A stretch of 64,000 nucleotides of DNA from an uncultured bacterium (GTDB lineage Bacteria; Bacillota; Clostridia; Lachnospirales; Lachnospiraceae), in assembly GCA_947647735.1 (NCBI GenBank), contig CANSLJ010000022.1:1-64000 (forward strand), read 5' to 3'. A program made the position numbers and the translations under genes. Below, piece by piece: positions 19,701-28,356 of the stretch. The notes under the pieces were generated by a model. It made no database searches, was not told where the DNA came from, and saw only the letters and a program-made list of their open reading frames with translations. Every line of letters begins with the position of its first letter. Position 1 is the stretch's first letter.

Positions 19701-20435
19701 GACTGCCACAACCTTGCCGTCCGTACTGCTCCAGCTTAAGCTTTTATCGGTTGCATTGCCTGGCTTAATGTTCGCCGACAATTTTGCTTCCTGCCCTGGT
19801 ATTAAACTGAGATTTGAAACATTTAAAACGATATCGCTGATAACAATGCTTTTATTCTTTACCGTAACCGTACATGTTGCCGATTTGCCTGTTCCGTCGG
19901 CTGCAGTTGCCGTAATCTTCGTAGTCCCTTTCCTTAAAGCCTTAACCATGCCTTTCTTGTTTACTGTAGCTACCGATTTCTTGGAAGACTTATAGATTAC
20001 CTTCTTATTGGTAGGCTTTTTCGGAGAGACACTTGATTTCAGCTGAAATTGCTTCCCGACTTCCAACTGTACAGATTTGGTATTTAATTTCACCTTCTGT
20101 ACAGGCGTCCCGACCACAATCTTACAAGTTGCTTTTACTTTGGTGCCATCCACCTTCGCTGTGATGGTGGCTTTTCCATTCTTGTTGCCTTTAACTTTTC
20201 CTTTGGTAGATACAGTTGCAACCTTTTCATTGCTGCTTGACCATACTACCTTATTCTTTCCTAAAGTGTTCTTAGTTACTTTCAGCTGCACCGACTTACC
20301 CTTTTTGAGCGTATAAGATGTCTTATTGAGGACAATCTTAGAGGAAGATTTCGGTGCCGCCTGCACTGCGATGCACTGTCCTGCCATCAGGCAAAACATC
20401 AGCAGCAGCATTAACGTTTTTTTCCAATTTTTCAT
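16707..20435 (-). CDS. Secreted multi-domain Ig-like (BIG2) protein
   Basis: A 1,242-residue secreted protein of unknown role. A signal peptide (about 1-27, cut after VQAA) is followed by three BIG2 Ig-like domains (about 33-107, 112-192, 197-277), a beta-rich stretch (about 280-500), two carboxypeptidase-regulatory/SpaA-like beta sandwiches (about 550-640 and 660-740, with GNFLMEDVKIGNYWMVV and GNYSFTDVPAGAYTV), a YfaP-like domain (VQFTLTWG...DIDSHL) and an alpha-helical plus beta C-terminal part. There is no LPXTG or membrane tail, so attachment is unclear. AAGGAG precedes the ATG, and a strong promoter lies at 20476-20504. Confidence 0.8.
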   Translation of the reverse strand: MKNWKKTLMLLLMFCLMAGQCIAVQAAPKSSSKIVLNKTSYTLKKGKSVQLKVTKNTLGKNKVVWSSSNEKVATVSTKGKVKGNKNGKATITAKVDGTKVKATCKIVVGTPVQKVKLNTKSVQLEVGKQFQLKSSVSPKKPTNKKVIYKSSKKSVATVNKKGMVKALRKGTTKITATAADGTGKSATCTVTVKNKSIVISDIVLNVSNLSLIPGQEAKLSANIKPGNATDKSLSWSSTDGKVVAVNNGTVKAVGEGNAIVRVTSKNGKSADCSIRVSYKDRVSNQTELNQALTSKMVNNIIYTSDASGKVVIPEGDYAAKTLEINAPNADVENKGQFKTVTINAIAENTYEEHSGNVIYFNAPKGRVVVGENGAATINLSGKGNQSFHLENNGYVNDINVPGKTILKVEGSNRVPITLGVGAEGSSITTATELQIDARAKWDMVILPGGENTKATVDNNSCLPSVAGVGRIPVTVSESNDVINITAEMRDDLDINQVVEVSGNVQEYYLTEDGGQEEVLAEDGAPSDTQQPSKRAEHTNCAQAKVTILPYTNGNSGMDDTNYQKFIADTNKTAETDTDGNFLMEDVKIGNYWMVVEKEGYGAVVKNIMITSNDSQTYTCSNTSLLSDEITGCENAPAIFGVVIDSLTGKSVNVSGLQVKLRAGFGNVIGEVLQTVQTDDEGNYSFTDVPAGAYTVEVLDLRQNLDEDAIRYNFSNTDIMVAYGYLAVDNYNCMVDQKMLDFTGKGRVQFTLTWGTEESGASADIDSHLVGPKKDGDDEFHVYYSNPSYYHYDIIDDVKMADLDVDDTTWEGPEHTTIYEETDGIYRFYIHNYSEREVNDSQMLAKSSVQVRVTIGTNSHTFYCPNQIGNLWYVCDYDSRTHRIIPKNKMSNFLLDESYIGISEEEYDRICLGQLKEKTKLKAKSVKEQLYKFTDNDAKRTLVDQIAEYEGQIEAATNMDAILQIRSELEQIKEKLDSAFIYPSVRADNLDEYDFDIVNGYDDDENIISAQAVVSCSVLFSNTLTNFTAESYEDGQTVSIEPSDEAEYAYIIHVSDARSGFAYDIKVKVLANQAAVNVSNKIQECRKLMSQFEETEAFLADRAQIDGIVVGDVNNEEAYDGAMDKLQEIWDKYYYDFDKFDVDNVRAESGLSDWWTSTVDEEDENGNWLKTNKVLTVERYEDVTDEEILSKLNIMFDQQYDDEGQPEEISYEITDSDNDSYPKMIKVTDGQYTKKIYIRVTEW

Positions 20436-20475
20436 AACCTTTCTCCTTTATGATAAAAATACCAGCTACAAATTT

Positions 20476-20504
20476 ATCATATCTTTATATAGATTTTTTG
20501 TCAA
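20476..20504 (-). promoter_or_regulatory. Sigma-A promoter of the Ig-like protein gene
   Basis: TTGACA (20499-20504), 17-base spacer, TATGAT (20476-20481) on the minus strand, 40 bases before the ATG. Confidence 0.85.
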
Positions 20505-20707
20505 TTATTTATATTTTGGGGAATTTTCCATTTCTTATAATAGCTGATACATAGTGCCATAAAATTTAAAAGTTAAGATAATCTCAAAAGTTTCTGCAAG
20601 TATACAAAATAGCAAAATAATGTTAAAATAAGGCAAATATAGAAATACAATAATAGACCATAACTCTCGTAAATAAATGACTGGCGACAAACGATGGGGA
20701 GGAGAAA

Positions 20708-23242
20708 ATGCTACAGAAAACAAAACTATATCAGGAACTACAAAAACGGGAAAGCAGTTATCAGGATAAAATTAAAGAACTTTATAGTTACACCACAAAA
20801 GTACTGCCAAAAATCAACAAGATATTTGCAAATTATACCGGACATGGAATAGAACACTCTTTAAATGTTATGCAGTACATGTATGATTTAGTGACAGACA
20901 TATCTAAAATAAGCAGCTTGGAGATTACCTGTCTGATTTATTCCGCATTGCTCCATGACATTGGAATGGCAGTAAATGAAAAAGAAATCAATGATATAAA
21001 AAACGATACCTTAAACTATCAAGGAAGAAGATATTCCATTATTTATAAGAAATATCAGGATGAAACGCTTGCCTTGCAGGAGTGCATCCGACCAGCACAT
21101 GGAGAGAGAGCTTACCGTCATATCATGCAGATGCAGAAAGATTTTTTTACGATGCCGGGATTCACGAATTGCAATTTCCAGGAAGAACTCGCCAAAATAT
21201 GTCAGGCACACACAATGAATCATGACTGGATTTTACATAATTTAGACACGAATCAGATAAAGGGGGAAGACACACTAAATACACAGTATGTTGCAATGCT
21301 GTTACGAGTTGCCGATTATTTGGATATCGACGAAAACAGGGCGCCTATAGAACTATACCGGCTGCTATCTCCTACCGGTTTTGGGGATGAGGAATGGCGC
21401 AAGCATTATATTATTGAAAACAAAGAAAAAGTGGTCAGAGACCATACCTCCGGCAGCAGTATTATCGTAATGTACGGACAATGTAATGATTCAAAAATCC
21501 ACAGGAAATTTTTACAGTATCTATCTTATCTTTCAGAAGAACTATTATGGTGTACCAGCTACAGCAGGAAGCATTTTGAAGAAAGTTATTGGATATTGCT
21601 TCAGCCACAGATTGATAACAGGATACAGACAAAGGGCTTTGAAATATCTGATTTGAAATTACAGGTAGATTATCATGCAATCGTAACATTACTAATGGGA
21701 GAAAAAGTATATGGAGATAAAAGATATGGATTGCGAGAATTAGTGCAAAATTCCATTGACGCCTGCCGTGTAATGGCTGAGGAAGCAGCAACTCTGGAAA
21801 AATACCGCTATGTTCCTTACATTCCCAGCATTCAGATAATATTGGATAATAATACGCAAAATATGATTGTTCTGGACAATGGCATAGGCATGGAATACGA
21901 TGTCCTGACAAATTACTTTTTGAATATAGGGAAGTCCTACTACAAATCCGATGAATTTCTCTACCAGGGGAAAACGTATCATCCAATCGGTACATTTGGC
22001 ATAGGATTCTTAGCTTGCTTTATGCTTTCCGACAGCGTTACGGTGGAGACAAAACATTACACAGAACAAGAGGGATATACTATCGAACTGGAAAAAGACA
22101 GTGAATTTGTCTGTAAAAAGAATCGCTGCCGTTATATTGCTGATTCAGGAACTGCTGTCATACTGGATTTGAAAAGTGCACTGGATGTATTTGGGCAGGA
22201 AACGAATAAAATAATAGAATATTTGGAAAACACTTTCTTAAAACAAGATGTACAAATCCAGTTTATTACTATTGATGATATCAGGGAAGAAGAAACCTTA
22301 AAACTGAACGAACTCAAAGAACAGAATCCAGATGGAATAAACTTGGACTCTTACCTTAATGGCATATCTGCTTTTTGGGATATACAGTTTAAAAACATTA
22401 AAACAGCCAGAAAATTTTCTGAATTATGTGACATTTTTCTTATTGGAGAATATATTGTCGCTGAATATGATTATACTAATAATAACTTATGCATGAAAGA
22501 TTTAGAAGGAGATAACTTAAATAAATACATTAAAGACAATTATTTAATGGTCCTAAAAGTAGAAGGAATTAGAGAAGAAGAGCAAGAGTATTATAGCGAA
22601 TGGAAAAAATACAATAATAATATAGAATCTCCTCCTCAGAAAACGATAAAAACAATATGTTTTCCAATTAGAGATGATGAGGTATGGAATAACTATATCA
22701 AAAATAATGCATTCACGTATGACAGCAACATAGGTACATGGCATACTATTTATTCACCGCTAAAAATAGATAAAATTATACCCAATTGCCCAGATATTTA
22801 TAAAATTTTAACAGACAACAATATGTTGACTTCATATGTTAGTGTAAAATTAGGTAAATTTTCAATTATCAGGCTGCAAAGCAATCGTTATATTTATGTA
22901 TATCCATTTTCGCCCTTCTCAATCTTTTTGAAAACAAGTGAAATTTATTGGCATGGTATTCTCATGAATAAAGGGAATATATATCCCCACTTAAATATAG
23001 CAGACATTAACTATGGCAACTGCGTGATAAATATTTTGAGAAATGATATTTTACCTAATGTAGCCAGGGATGATTTAAACCATGATGAAAAGGAAACTGT
23101 GAAATTAGCAATTGAACAAGCTGCGTATCAATATATAATTGATAACCTAACTTATGACCGAGAACTGCAGACAGCTTTACAGGAATTTATTGATAACCAG
23201 TATCCAGCAGATAATCCCTTTTATTCAGGGAGACAATCGTAA
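20708..23242 (+). CDS. HD-domain / Hsp90-like GHKL ATPase fusion protein
   Basis: An 844-residue fusion. The N-terminal 250 residues form an HD phosphohydrolase domain with GHGIEHSLNV, LLHDIGMAV, PAHGERA and a further histidine-rich stretch MNHDWILHN. From about 325 a GHKL (HtpG-like) ATPase follows: N-box LRELVQNSIDACR (about 344), DNGIGM (about 391), GTFGIGFLACF (about 428). The last 350 residues look like an Hsp90-type middle region but are not assigned. GGGGAGGAG lies three bases before the ATG. The gene is AT-rich, divergent from the Ig-like gene, and followed after 50 bases by a broken AlbA_2 gene. A defence or stress role is possible; function unknown. Confidence 0.75.
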   Translation: MLQKTKLYQELQKRESSYQDKIKELYSYTTKVLPKINKIFANYTGHGIEHSLNVMQYMYDLVTDISKISSLEITCLIYSALLHDIGMAVNEKEINDIKNDTLNYQGRRYSIIYKKYQDETLALQECIRPAHGERAYRHIMQMQKDFFTMPGFTNCNFQEELAKICQAHTMNHDWILHNLDTNQIKGEDTLNTQYVAMLLRVADYLDIDENRAPIELYRLLSPTGFGDEEWRKHYIIENKEKVVRDHTSGSSIIVMYGQCNDSKIHRKFLQYLSYLSEELLWCTSYSRKHFEESYWILLQPQIDNRIQTKGFEISDLKLQVDYHAIVTLLMGEKVYGDKRYGLRELVQNSIDACRVMAEEAATLEKYRYVPYIPSIQIILDNNTQNMIVLDNGIGMEYDVLTNYFLNIGKSYYKSDEFLYQGKTYHPIGTFGIGFLACFMLSDSVTVETKHYTEQEGYTIELEKDSEFVCKKNRCRYIADSGTAVILDLKSALDVFGQETNKIIEYLENTFLKQDVQIQFITIDDIREEETLKLNELKEQNPDGINLDSYLNGISAFWDIQFKNIKTARKFSELCDIFLIGEYIVAEYDYTNNNLCMKDLEGDNLNKYIKDNYLMVLKVEGIREEEQEYYSEWKKYNNNIESPPQKTIKTICFPIRDDEVWNNYIKNNAFTYDSNIGTWHTIYSPLKIDKIIPNCPDIYKILTDNNMLTSYVSVKLGKFSIIRLQSNRYIYVYPFSPFSIFLKTSEIYWHGILMNKGNIYPHLNIADINYGNCVINILRNDILPNVARDDLNHDEKETVKLAIEQAAYQYIIDNLTYDRELQTALQEFIDNQYPADNPFYSGRQS

Positions 23243-23292
23243 TAAATGCGATATGCAAAACCTTAAACAATTGGGAAAAGAGGAGATAGAAA

Positions 23293-24415
23293 GTGTTGCA
23301 GGAAAGTAACCGTATAGAATTTAAGGCTTCCTTAAATGATAAGCTTGAGAAAGAGTTAGTGGCATTTTTGAATAACTATGAGGGCGGCATTCCTTATACA
23401 GGAATTGACGATGAAGGACATCCAATAACAAATCCAGAGATGGATGCCATGCAGATTAAAATTGCGGACAGAATTAAAAATAATATTCTGCCACCAACAT
23501 TTGGCTTACTTGATATTGTTACGGAACTATAGAAAATATTGCAGTGACCAAAGTTATTGGGTCCAGTGAACTTGAAAAACCCTACTATATCAAAAATGAA
23601 GGAATGTTCCCAAATGGCTGTTTTATGAGATTAGGGACATCAACACAACCAATACCAACTTCTTTGATAGATGAACTATATGCAAAGAGAATCCATGCGG
23701 CACTGAGATATATTCCTTCACCCAGACAGAACCTCACATTTGCACAACTTAAAATCTATTATTATGAGCGTAAATTGGAATTAAATTATCAATTCGCAAA
23801 CAGACTTGAATTACTTACGTCAGAAGGAAGATATGATTATATTGCACATTTACTGGCTGATGAGAATGGAGTATCCATCTTGACTAACACAAAACGATTA
23901 TAAAAAAATCTGGTCGAAACCATTCCTATGAGGGAAGTACTGATAAATGCTATTGTACACAATGATTATTCGCATGAAATTCCGCCAGTATTTGAGATTA
24001 TTGACAACCGGATGGACTTTACATCTTATGGCGGTCTGATACAGGGACAAAGCCAAGAAGATTTATCAGTTGCGGCAGTATACCCAGAAACCGAGAATTG
24101 ATGTGTGTCTTTAAGGATGTGGGATTGGTAGAGCAGCTTGGTTCCGGGATGAGCCGCATATTAAAAACTCCTAATAAAAGTGTTTTTAAAATATCCGAAC
24201 ATTTTATCAAAGTAACTTTACCATTTAAAACAGAACAACAAAATAGCATCGCCACTATCAATCTGACTGGTAATGATAATGGAGATGTTATTATGGTGCT
24301 GATTATAATAGGACAAAAACCAGATATTACAGCCAAGAAACTAAGTAAAAAAACTGGATCTAGCACCAGAATAATTAGCCGTATTATAAAAAAATACGAT
24401 AAACAGGAAAAATAA
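23293..24415 (+). pseudogene. Frameshifted AlbA_2 (Schlafen-type) / HATPase_c_4 regulator gene
   Basis: Reading across three frames gives one protein of the COG2865 type: an AlbA_2 start (SNRIEFKASLNDKLEKELVA), FLNNYEGGIPYTGID, ADRIKNNILPPTFGL, then after a stop ELEKPYYIKNEG, then REVLINAIVHNDYSHEIPP and TSYGGL, then in a third frame LVEQLGSGMSRIL and a C-terminal winged helix. Frame breaks lie near 23530, 23902 and 24062. The start is GTG with AGGAGATA ahead. Such proteins are ATP-binding transcription regulators or defence-linked factors; this copy cannot make a full product. Confidence 0.85.
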
Positions 24416-24562
24416 CCCATATCGGTTCCGACAGATAAGGTTACTGGAAAATAAACTCATGAAAAAGCGATGATATTCCGTTTTTCACTTCTACCCTACC
24501 TGACGACATCGGAAACTCCTTTCCCCACTGCCATACCTTACCTGAACACATCATTCATTTTT

Positions 24563-25165
24563 TTAAGGGGAATCCAAAGATACACACCTGATCGCATATA
24601 CCCTGTTTCCATAGGACGACAGTTTCATAAGTTTATCCTGCAGCGGATCCATGCACTGATATTCCCCGTCCTGCATACCCACAATCAACACATAATGAAT
24701 ATTCCCCAGCATATACATCCTCACCCTGACGATCGGATACCTTCCCTCCGAAAGACAGGCATCTATGATATCTGCCGAAACATCCTGATATACCTCGACC
24801 TGATATTTATGCAATGCGGATAGCTGCTCCCACTGAAGATTTCCCTCCGCATCGTACACATCGCCGGCACAAAACTCTGCATTTAATGTCCCCGGCGTCC
24901 TTTCCTCACCACTTTCCATGGAAAGCGCCGAGGCAATGCTGCTGACAAGACAGCCCGAGGAAGCCATTGTATATTTAGAATCCCCCAGCCTCTCCTTGCC
25001 CCAGCGCGCATCATCCTGTCTGTAAAGAATCATTTCAGCCTCCGGCAGGGTATTTTGATTTTCGGATGATTTTATCTGTGTACCACCCCTTAAACGAAAA
25101 CAGAGGAAACCAGTTGCCGCCAGTATAATGCAAAAAATCATCACTGTTTTAACACGTCTCATCAC
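24563..25165 (-). CDS. Secreted C39-like cysteine peptidase
   Basis: A 200-residue protein with a signal anchor (about 5-25) and a Peptidase_C39_2-like domain: QDDARWGKERLG, the catalytic cysteine in MASSGCLVSS, a histidine in GNIHYVLIVG and an aspartate in MDPL. It likely cuts peptides outside the cell or acts as a wall-linked protease; the target is unknown. Its ATG overlaps the mscS stop by four bases, so it is last in a glgB-like/mscS/C39 transcript. Confidence 0.8.
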   Translation of the reverse strand: MMRRVKTVMIFCIILAATGFLCFRLRGGTQIKSSENQNTLPEAEMILYRQDDARWGKERLGDSKYTMASSGCLVSSIASALSMESGEERTPGTLNAEFCAGDVYDAEGNLQWEQLSALHKYQVEVYQDVSADIIDACLSEGRYPIVRVRMYMLGNIHYVLIVGMQDGEYQCMDPLQDKLMKLSSYGNRVYAIRCVSLDSP

Positions 25166-26034
25166 CCATCCTGCCTCACATGCACATCCAACTGCGGATA
25201 AGCGATCTCGATCCCTGCCTCATCCAGAGCCAGCTTGGCATTTTCCGTCATCCGCCACTTCTCCTCCCAGAAATCCTCCTGGGCAAAATAACAGCGCATG
25301 TTTAATATGACAGCACTGTCAGCCAGCTCATCCACAAATACCCGGTACTCCCTGTCCTTCAGTACATGCTCGTTTTCCTCCAGCAGGGAAAACAGTACCT
25401 CCTTCGCCTTTTTCAGATCCGCCGAATAAGAAATCCCCACCTGTACGTCCATGCGCCTCTCTTTGTTGCCCGATGCATTGGTCAGGCTCGTGTTGGCAAG
25501 GCTTCCATTGGGCAGGACGACCACCTGATTGTCGATGGTGCTCAACTTTGTATAAAAGATCTGGATCTCCGTCACGGTTCCCATATTGCCGTGGGTGTCC
25601 TCCTTGATAAAGTCCCCCACCTTAAAAGGTTTCAGGAGCATGATCAGCACCCCGCCGGCAAGATTGGATAAACTGCCCTGAATGGCAAGCCCGATGGCAA
25701 CCCCGGCGGAACCCACCAGCGCCACAATGCTCGCCGTATCCACGCCGAACCAGGACAGCAACAGGAATATTAAAAGGATATACAGCGCCGCCTTAACAAA
25801 GGAATCCACAAAGGAGCGCACGCCCTCCTCCGCCCCTGCCTTCTCCATGGATTTCCGGAGCATCCCCCTCACAAACTGAATAAGCTTTACACCGATCAGG
25901 AACAACAGAATGCAGAGCAGCACCTTCATGCCGAAATTCAATGCTTTTGAGGGCAGCTCTTCCAGAAATGCCTCAATAACGCCCGGCTTTAAATTTCCGT
26001 CTGTGATCTCTTCTATCAATTCTACGTTTTCCAC
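25162..26034 (-). CDS. Small-conductance mechanosensitive channel (MscS family)
   Basis: Membrane channel that opens on hypo-osmotic stress. Three N-terminal helices are seen (about 30-52, 70-95, 100-125); the pore helix has the glycine/alanine pattern GSAGVAIGLAIQGSLSNLAGG and is followed by a beta domain with LPNGSLANTSLTN. The 290 residues match the short MscS form. The start is GTG with AAGGAGAG. It follows glgB-like by ten bases and overlaps the C39 gene. Confidence 0.92.
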   Translation of the reverse strand: MENVELIEEITDGNLKPGVIEAFLEELPSKALNFGMKVLLCILLFLIGVKLIQFVRGMLRKSMEKAGAEEGVRSFVDSFVKAALYILLIFLLLSWFGVDTASIVALVGSAGVAIGLAIQGSLSNLAGGVLIMLLKPFKVGDFIKEDTHGNMGTVTEIQIFYTKLSTIDNQVVVLPNGSLANTSLTNASGNKERRMDVQVGISYSADLKKAKEVLFSLLEENEHVLKDREYRVFVDELADSAVILNMRCYFAQEDFWEEKWRMTENAKLALDEAGIEIAYPQLDVHVRQDG

Positions 26035-26044
26035 TGCTCTCTCC

Positions 26045-28264
26045 TTACCCTTCCGTCACCTGCCAGATGCTCAGGCTGAGTGCCGCCATCTTGATCTTGA
26101 TGGACTGCTCACATCCGTCCGCCTTCTTTGCCGCCGCCCTTTTTGCCCGGGGATTGATATATCCCTCACCGCCAAAGTGTACATCATCCGTATTAAAGAT
26201 CTCTTTATACTTTCCCATATGAGGCACGCCGATTTGTACCTCCCGGTCTACGCCGGCGAAATTGCATACTACCAGAAGTTCTTCCGTTTTTGCTCTCTGT
26301 TTTCCCGCTTTTCTGGTAAAGGTCAGCTTGCAGTTTTCATGATCGATGCAGTCCACCCACTGGAAACCGGAAGCCTTGTTATCCTCCTGATACAACGCAG
26401 GATGGCTTAAATAAAAGTGATTCAATTCCTTCACCATATTCTGAAGGTCCTCATGTCCCTCCTCCTGCGAGAGAGCCCAGGAAACCGCCTGATCGTCCCG
26501 CCAGCTTTCCTTTTCTCCCAGCTCCTGTCCCATGAACAAAAGCTTTTTGCCCGGATGCGTCATCTGGTAGGCATATGTCAGCCTGAGCCCCGCCAGCTTA
26601 TCCTCCCCTTTCCCCGGCATCTTCTGGTACAGGGAACCATCTCCCGACACCACATCATGTCCGAAGGGCAAAATAAATTTTTCGCTGTAGGCATAGATCA
26701 TGCTCAGTGTCAGCTCCTCCTGATGGTGGGAACGGAAATAAGGATCATACTTGATATATTCCAGATAATCCTTTGTCCAGCTTGTATTCCATTTATAGTC
26801 AAAGCCCAGCCCGTCCTTCTTTAACGCGCCGGTCACACCTGCCCAGGCTGAATACTCCTCCGCGATCATCAAAACGCCGGGATTTCTCTTTTTCATCATG
26901 GAGTTCAAGTGCTTGATAAACTCGATCGCCTCCAGATTTTCATTGCCGCCGTACATATTAGGGATCCACTGCCCCTCAGCTTTTCCGTAATCCAGATAGA
27001 GCATGCTGTCCACGGACACCATCCGGATACCGTCCGCATGATATTTCTCCACCCAGAACAGGGCGTTGGCGATCAGGAAATTTTTCACCTCGTTGCGCCC
27101 GTAATTATATAATCTCACATCCCTGAACGGATGATTTTTCTTCTTCGGATCAAGATGCTCATAGAGACAGGTTCCGTCGAAGTCGGAAAGCCCCTCCATA
27201 TTTTTCGGAAACCATCCCGGTGCCCAGTCCAGGATCACGCCGATCTCCTCCTGATGCAGCACATCGATCAGATACTGGAAATCCGCCGGAGAGCCATACC
27301 TGGAAGCGGGAGCATAGTAGGCGCTGGTCTCATAGCCCCAGGGATCTTTTTCGGTATGCTCCATCACCGGCATAAACTCCACATGGGTATAGCCCATTTC
27401 CTTCACATAGGGGACAAGCTTTTTCGCCATCTCCCTGTAACTGCAAGGCGTTGCCGCTTCCCCGTCCCTGCCTTCCGTCAGAGCGAAACTTCCCAGATGC
27501 AGCTCATAGATATTCAGAGGCGCCGTCTCCGCCTGCCTCTCCCTGCGCTCCTTCAGCCACTTTTCATCATGCCATGTAAAATCCCTGATATCACGGATCA
27601 CAGACGCGGAATCCGCACTGCTCTCCGCCCCGAACGCGAAAGGATCGGCTTTTAAGTAGGTCAGCCCGCCTTTCACCTTGATCTCAAATTTATAACAGTC
27701 CCCTTCTTTTGCCTCCGGCACAAAGATCTCAAAGATCCCGCTGTCCCAGAGCCGGCGCATCTGATGCACCCTGCCGTCCCAGCCGTTAAAATCCCCCACC
27801 ACGGATACCCGGACGGCGTTTGGAGCCCATACTGCAAACTCGCATCCCTTTACACCGTCATTTTCCGTCAGGTGGGCTCCCAGTTTTTCATATACAGTAT
27901 AGTGAATGCCCGCCTCTATTTTGTCCGTATCCGGCGCGCCGATCTGAGGCAGGAAGCGGTAGGCATCCTCCACGATCACCTTTTTACCGTCCTCGTAACA
28001 AACCTCATACTGATAAGCACCGATCTTCCGGTAAAACATCATCGCCGCAAAATACCCTGCCTCATCCACCATCTCCATGGGCAGGATCTTCTTTTCCTCC
28101 CGCAGCAATACGTTCACGGAAACAGCTCCCGGCTGAAATGTCTGGAACACCAGGTTGGCTCCCATTCTGTGCACACCCAGTATCCTGTGCGGGTCATCCT
28201 CCTCCGAATAGACAATTCCCTCGATAAAACGCCAATCCATCAACTTATATAATTTTTCCTGCAT
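26045..28264 (-). CDS. glgB: Glycogen branching enzyme homologue, catalytic nucleophile missing
   Basis: GH13 protein of 739 residues with CBM48 (about 130-220), (beta/alpha)8 barrel and C-terminal beta domain, clearly GlgB-like (PWGYETSAYYAPASRYG, YGGNENLEAIEFIKHLN). Active-site differences are marked: the segment normally RVDAVASMLYLDY is RMVSVDSMLYLDY, so the nucleophile Asp is Val; DWVPGHFP is DWAPGWFP; and HDEVVHG is HDVVSGD. The AEE acid/base and the HD aspartate remain. It may be an inactive or altered paralogue. A good GGGAGGG precedes the ATG; mscS follows. Confidence 0.85.
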   Translation of the reverse strand: MQEKLYKLMDWRFIEGIVYSEEDDPHRILGVHRMGANLVFQTFQPGAVSVNVLLREEKKILPMEMVDEAGYFAAMMFYRKIGAYQYEVCYEDGKKVIVEDAYRFLPQIGAPDTDKIEAGIHYTVYEKLGAHLTENDGVKGCEFAVWAPNAVRVSVVGDFNGWDGRVHQMRRLWDSGIFEIFVPEAKEGDCYKFEIKVKGGLTYLKADPFAFGAESSADSASVIRDIRDFTWHDEKWLKERRERQAETAPLNIYELHLGSFALTEGRDGEAATPCSYREMAKKLVPYVKEMGYTHVEFMPVMEHTEKDPWGYETSAYYAPASRYGSPADFQYLIDVLHQEEIGVILDWAPGWFPKNMEGLSDFDGTCLYEHLDPKKKNHPFRDVRLYNYGRNEVKNFLIANALFWVEKYHADGIRMVSVDSMLYLDYGKAEGQWIPNMYGGNENLEAIEFIKHLNSMMKKRNPGVLMIAEEYSAWAGVTGALKKDGLGFDYKWNTSWTKDYLEYIKYDPYFRSHHQEELTLSMIYAYSEKFILPFGHDVVSGDGSLYQKMPGKGEDKLAGLRLTYAYQMTHPGKKLLFMGQELGEKESWRDDQAVSWALSQEEGHEDLQNMVKELNHFYLSHPALYQEDNKASGFQWVDCIDHENCKLTFTRKAGKQRAKTEELLVVCNFAGVDREVQIGVPHMGKYKEIFNTDDVHFGGEGYINPRAKRAAAKKADGCEQSIKIKMAALSLSIWQVTEG

Positions 28265-28356
28265 GATACCCTCCCTGTCATTCAGTTTTATAAAATAATA
28301 TACTTCATCCGGTCATATTTCTCATCTCATAAACTCAAAAATAATGGTTTCTTCTA

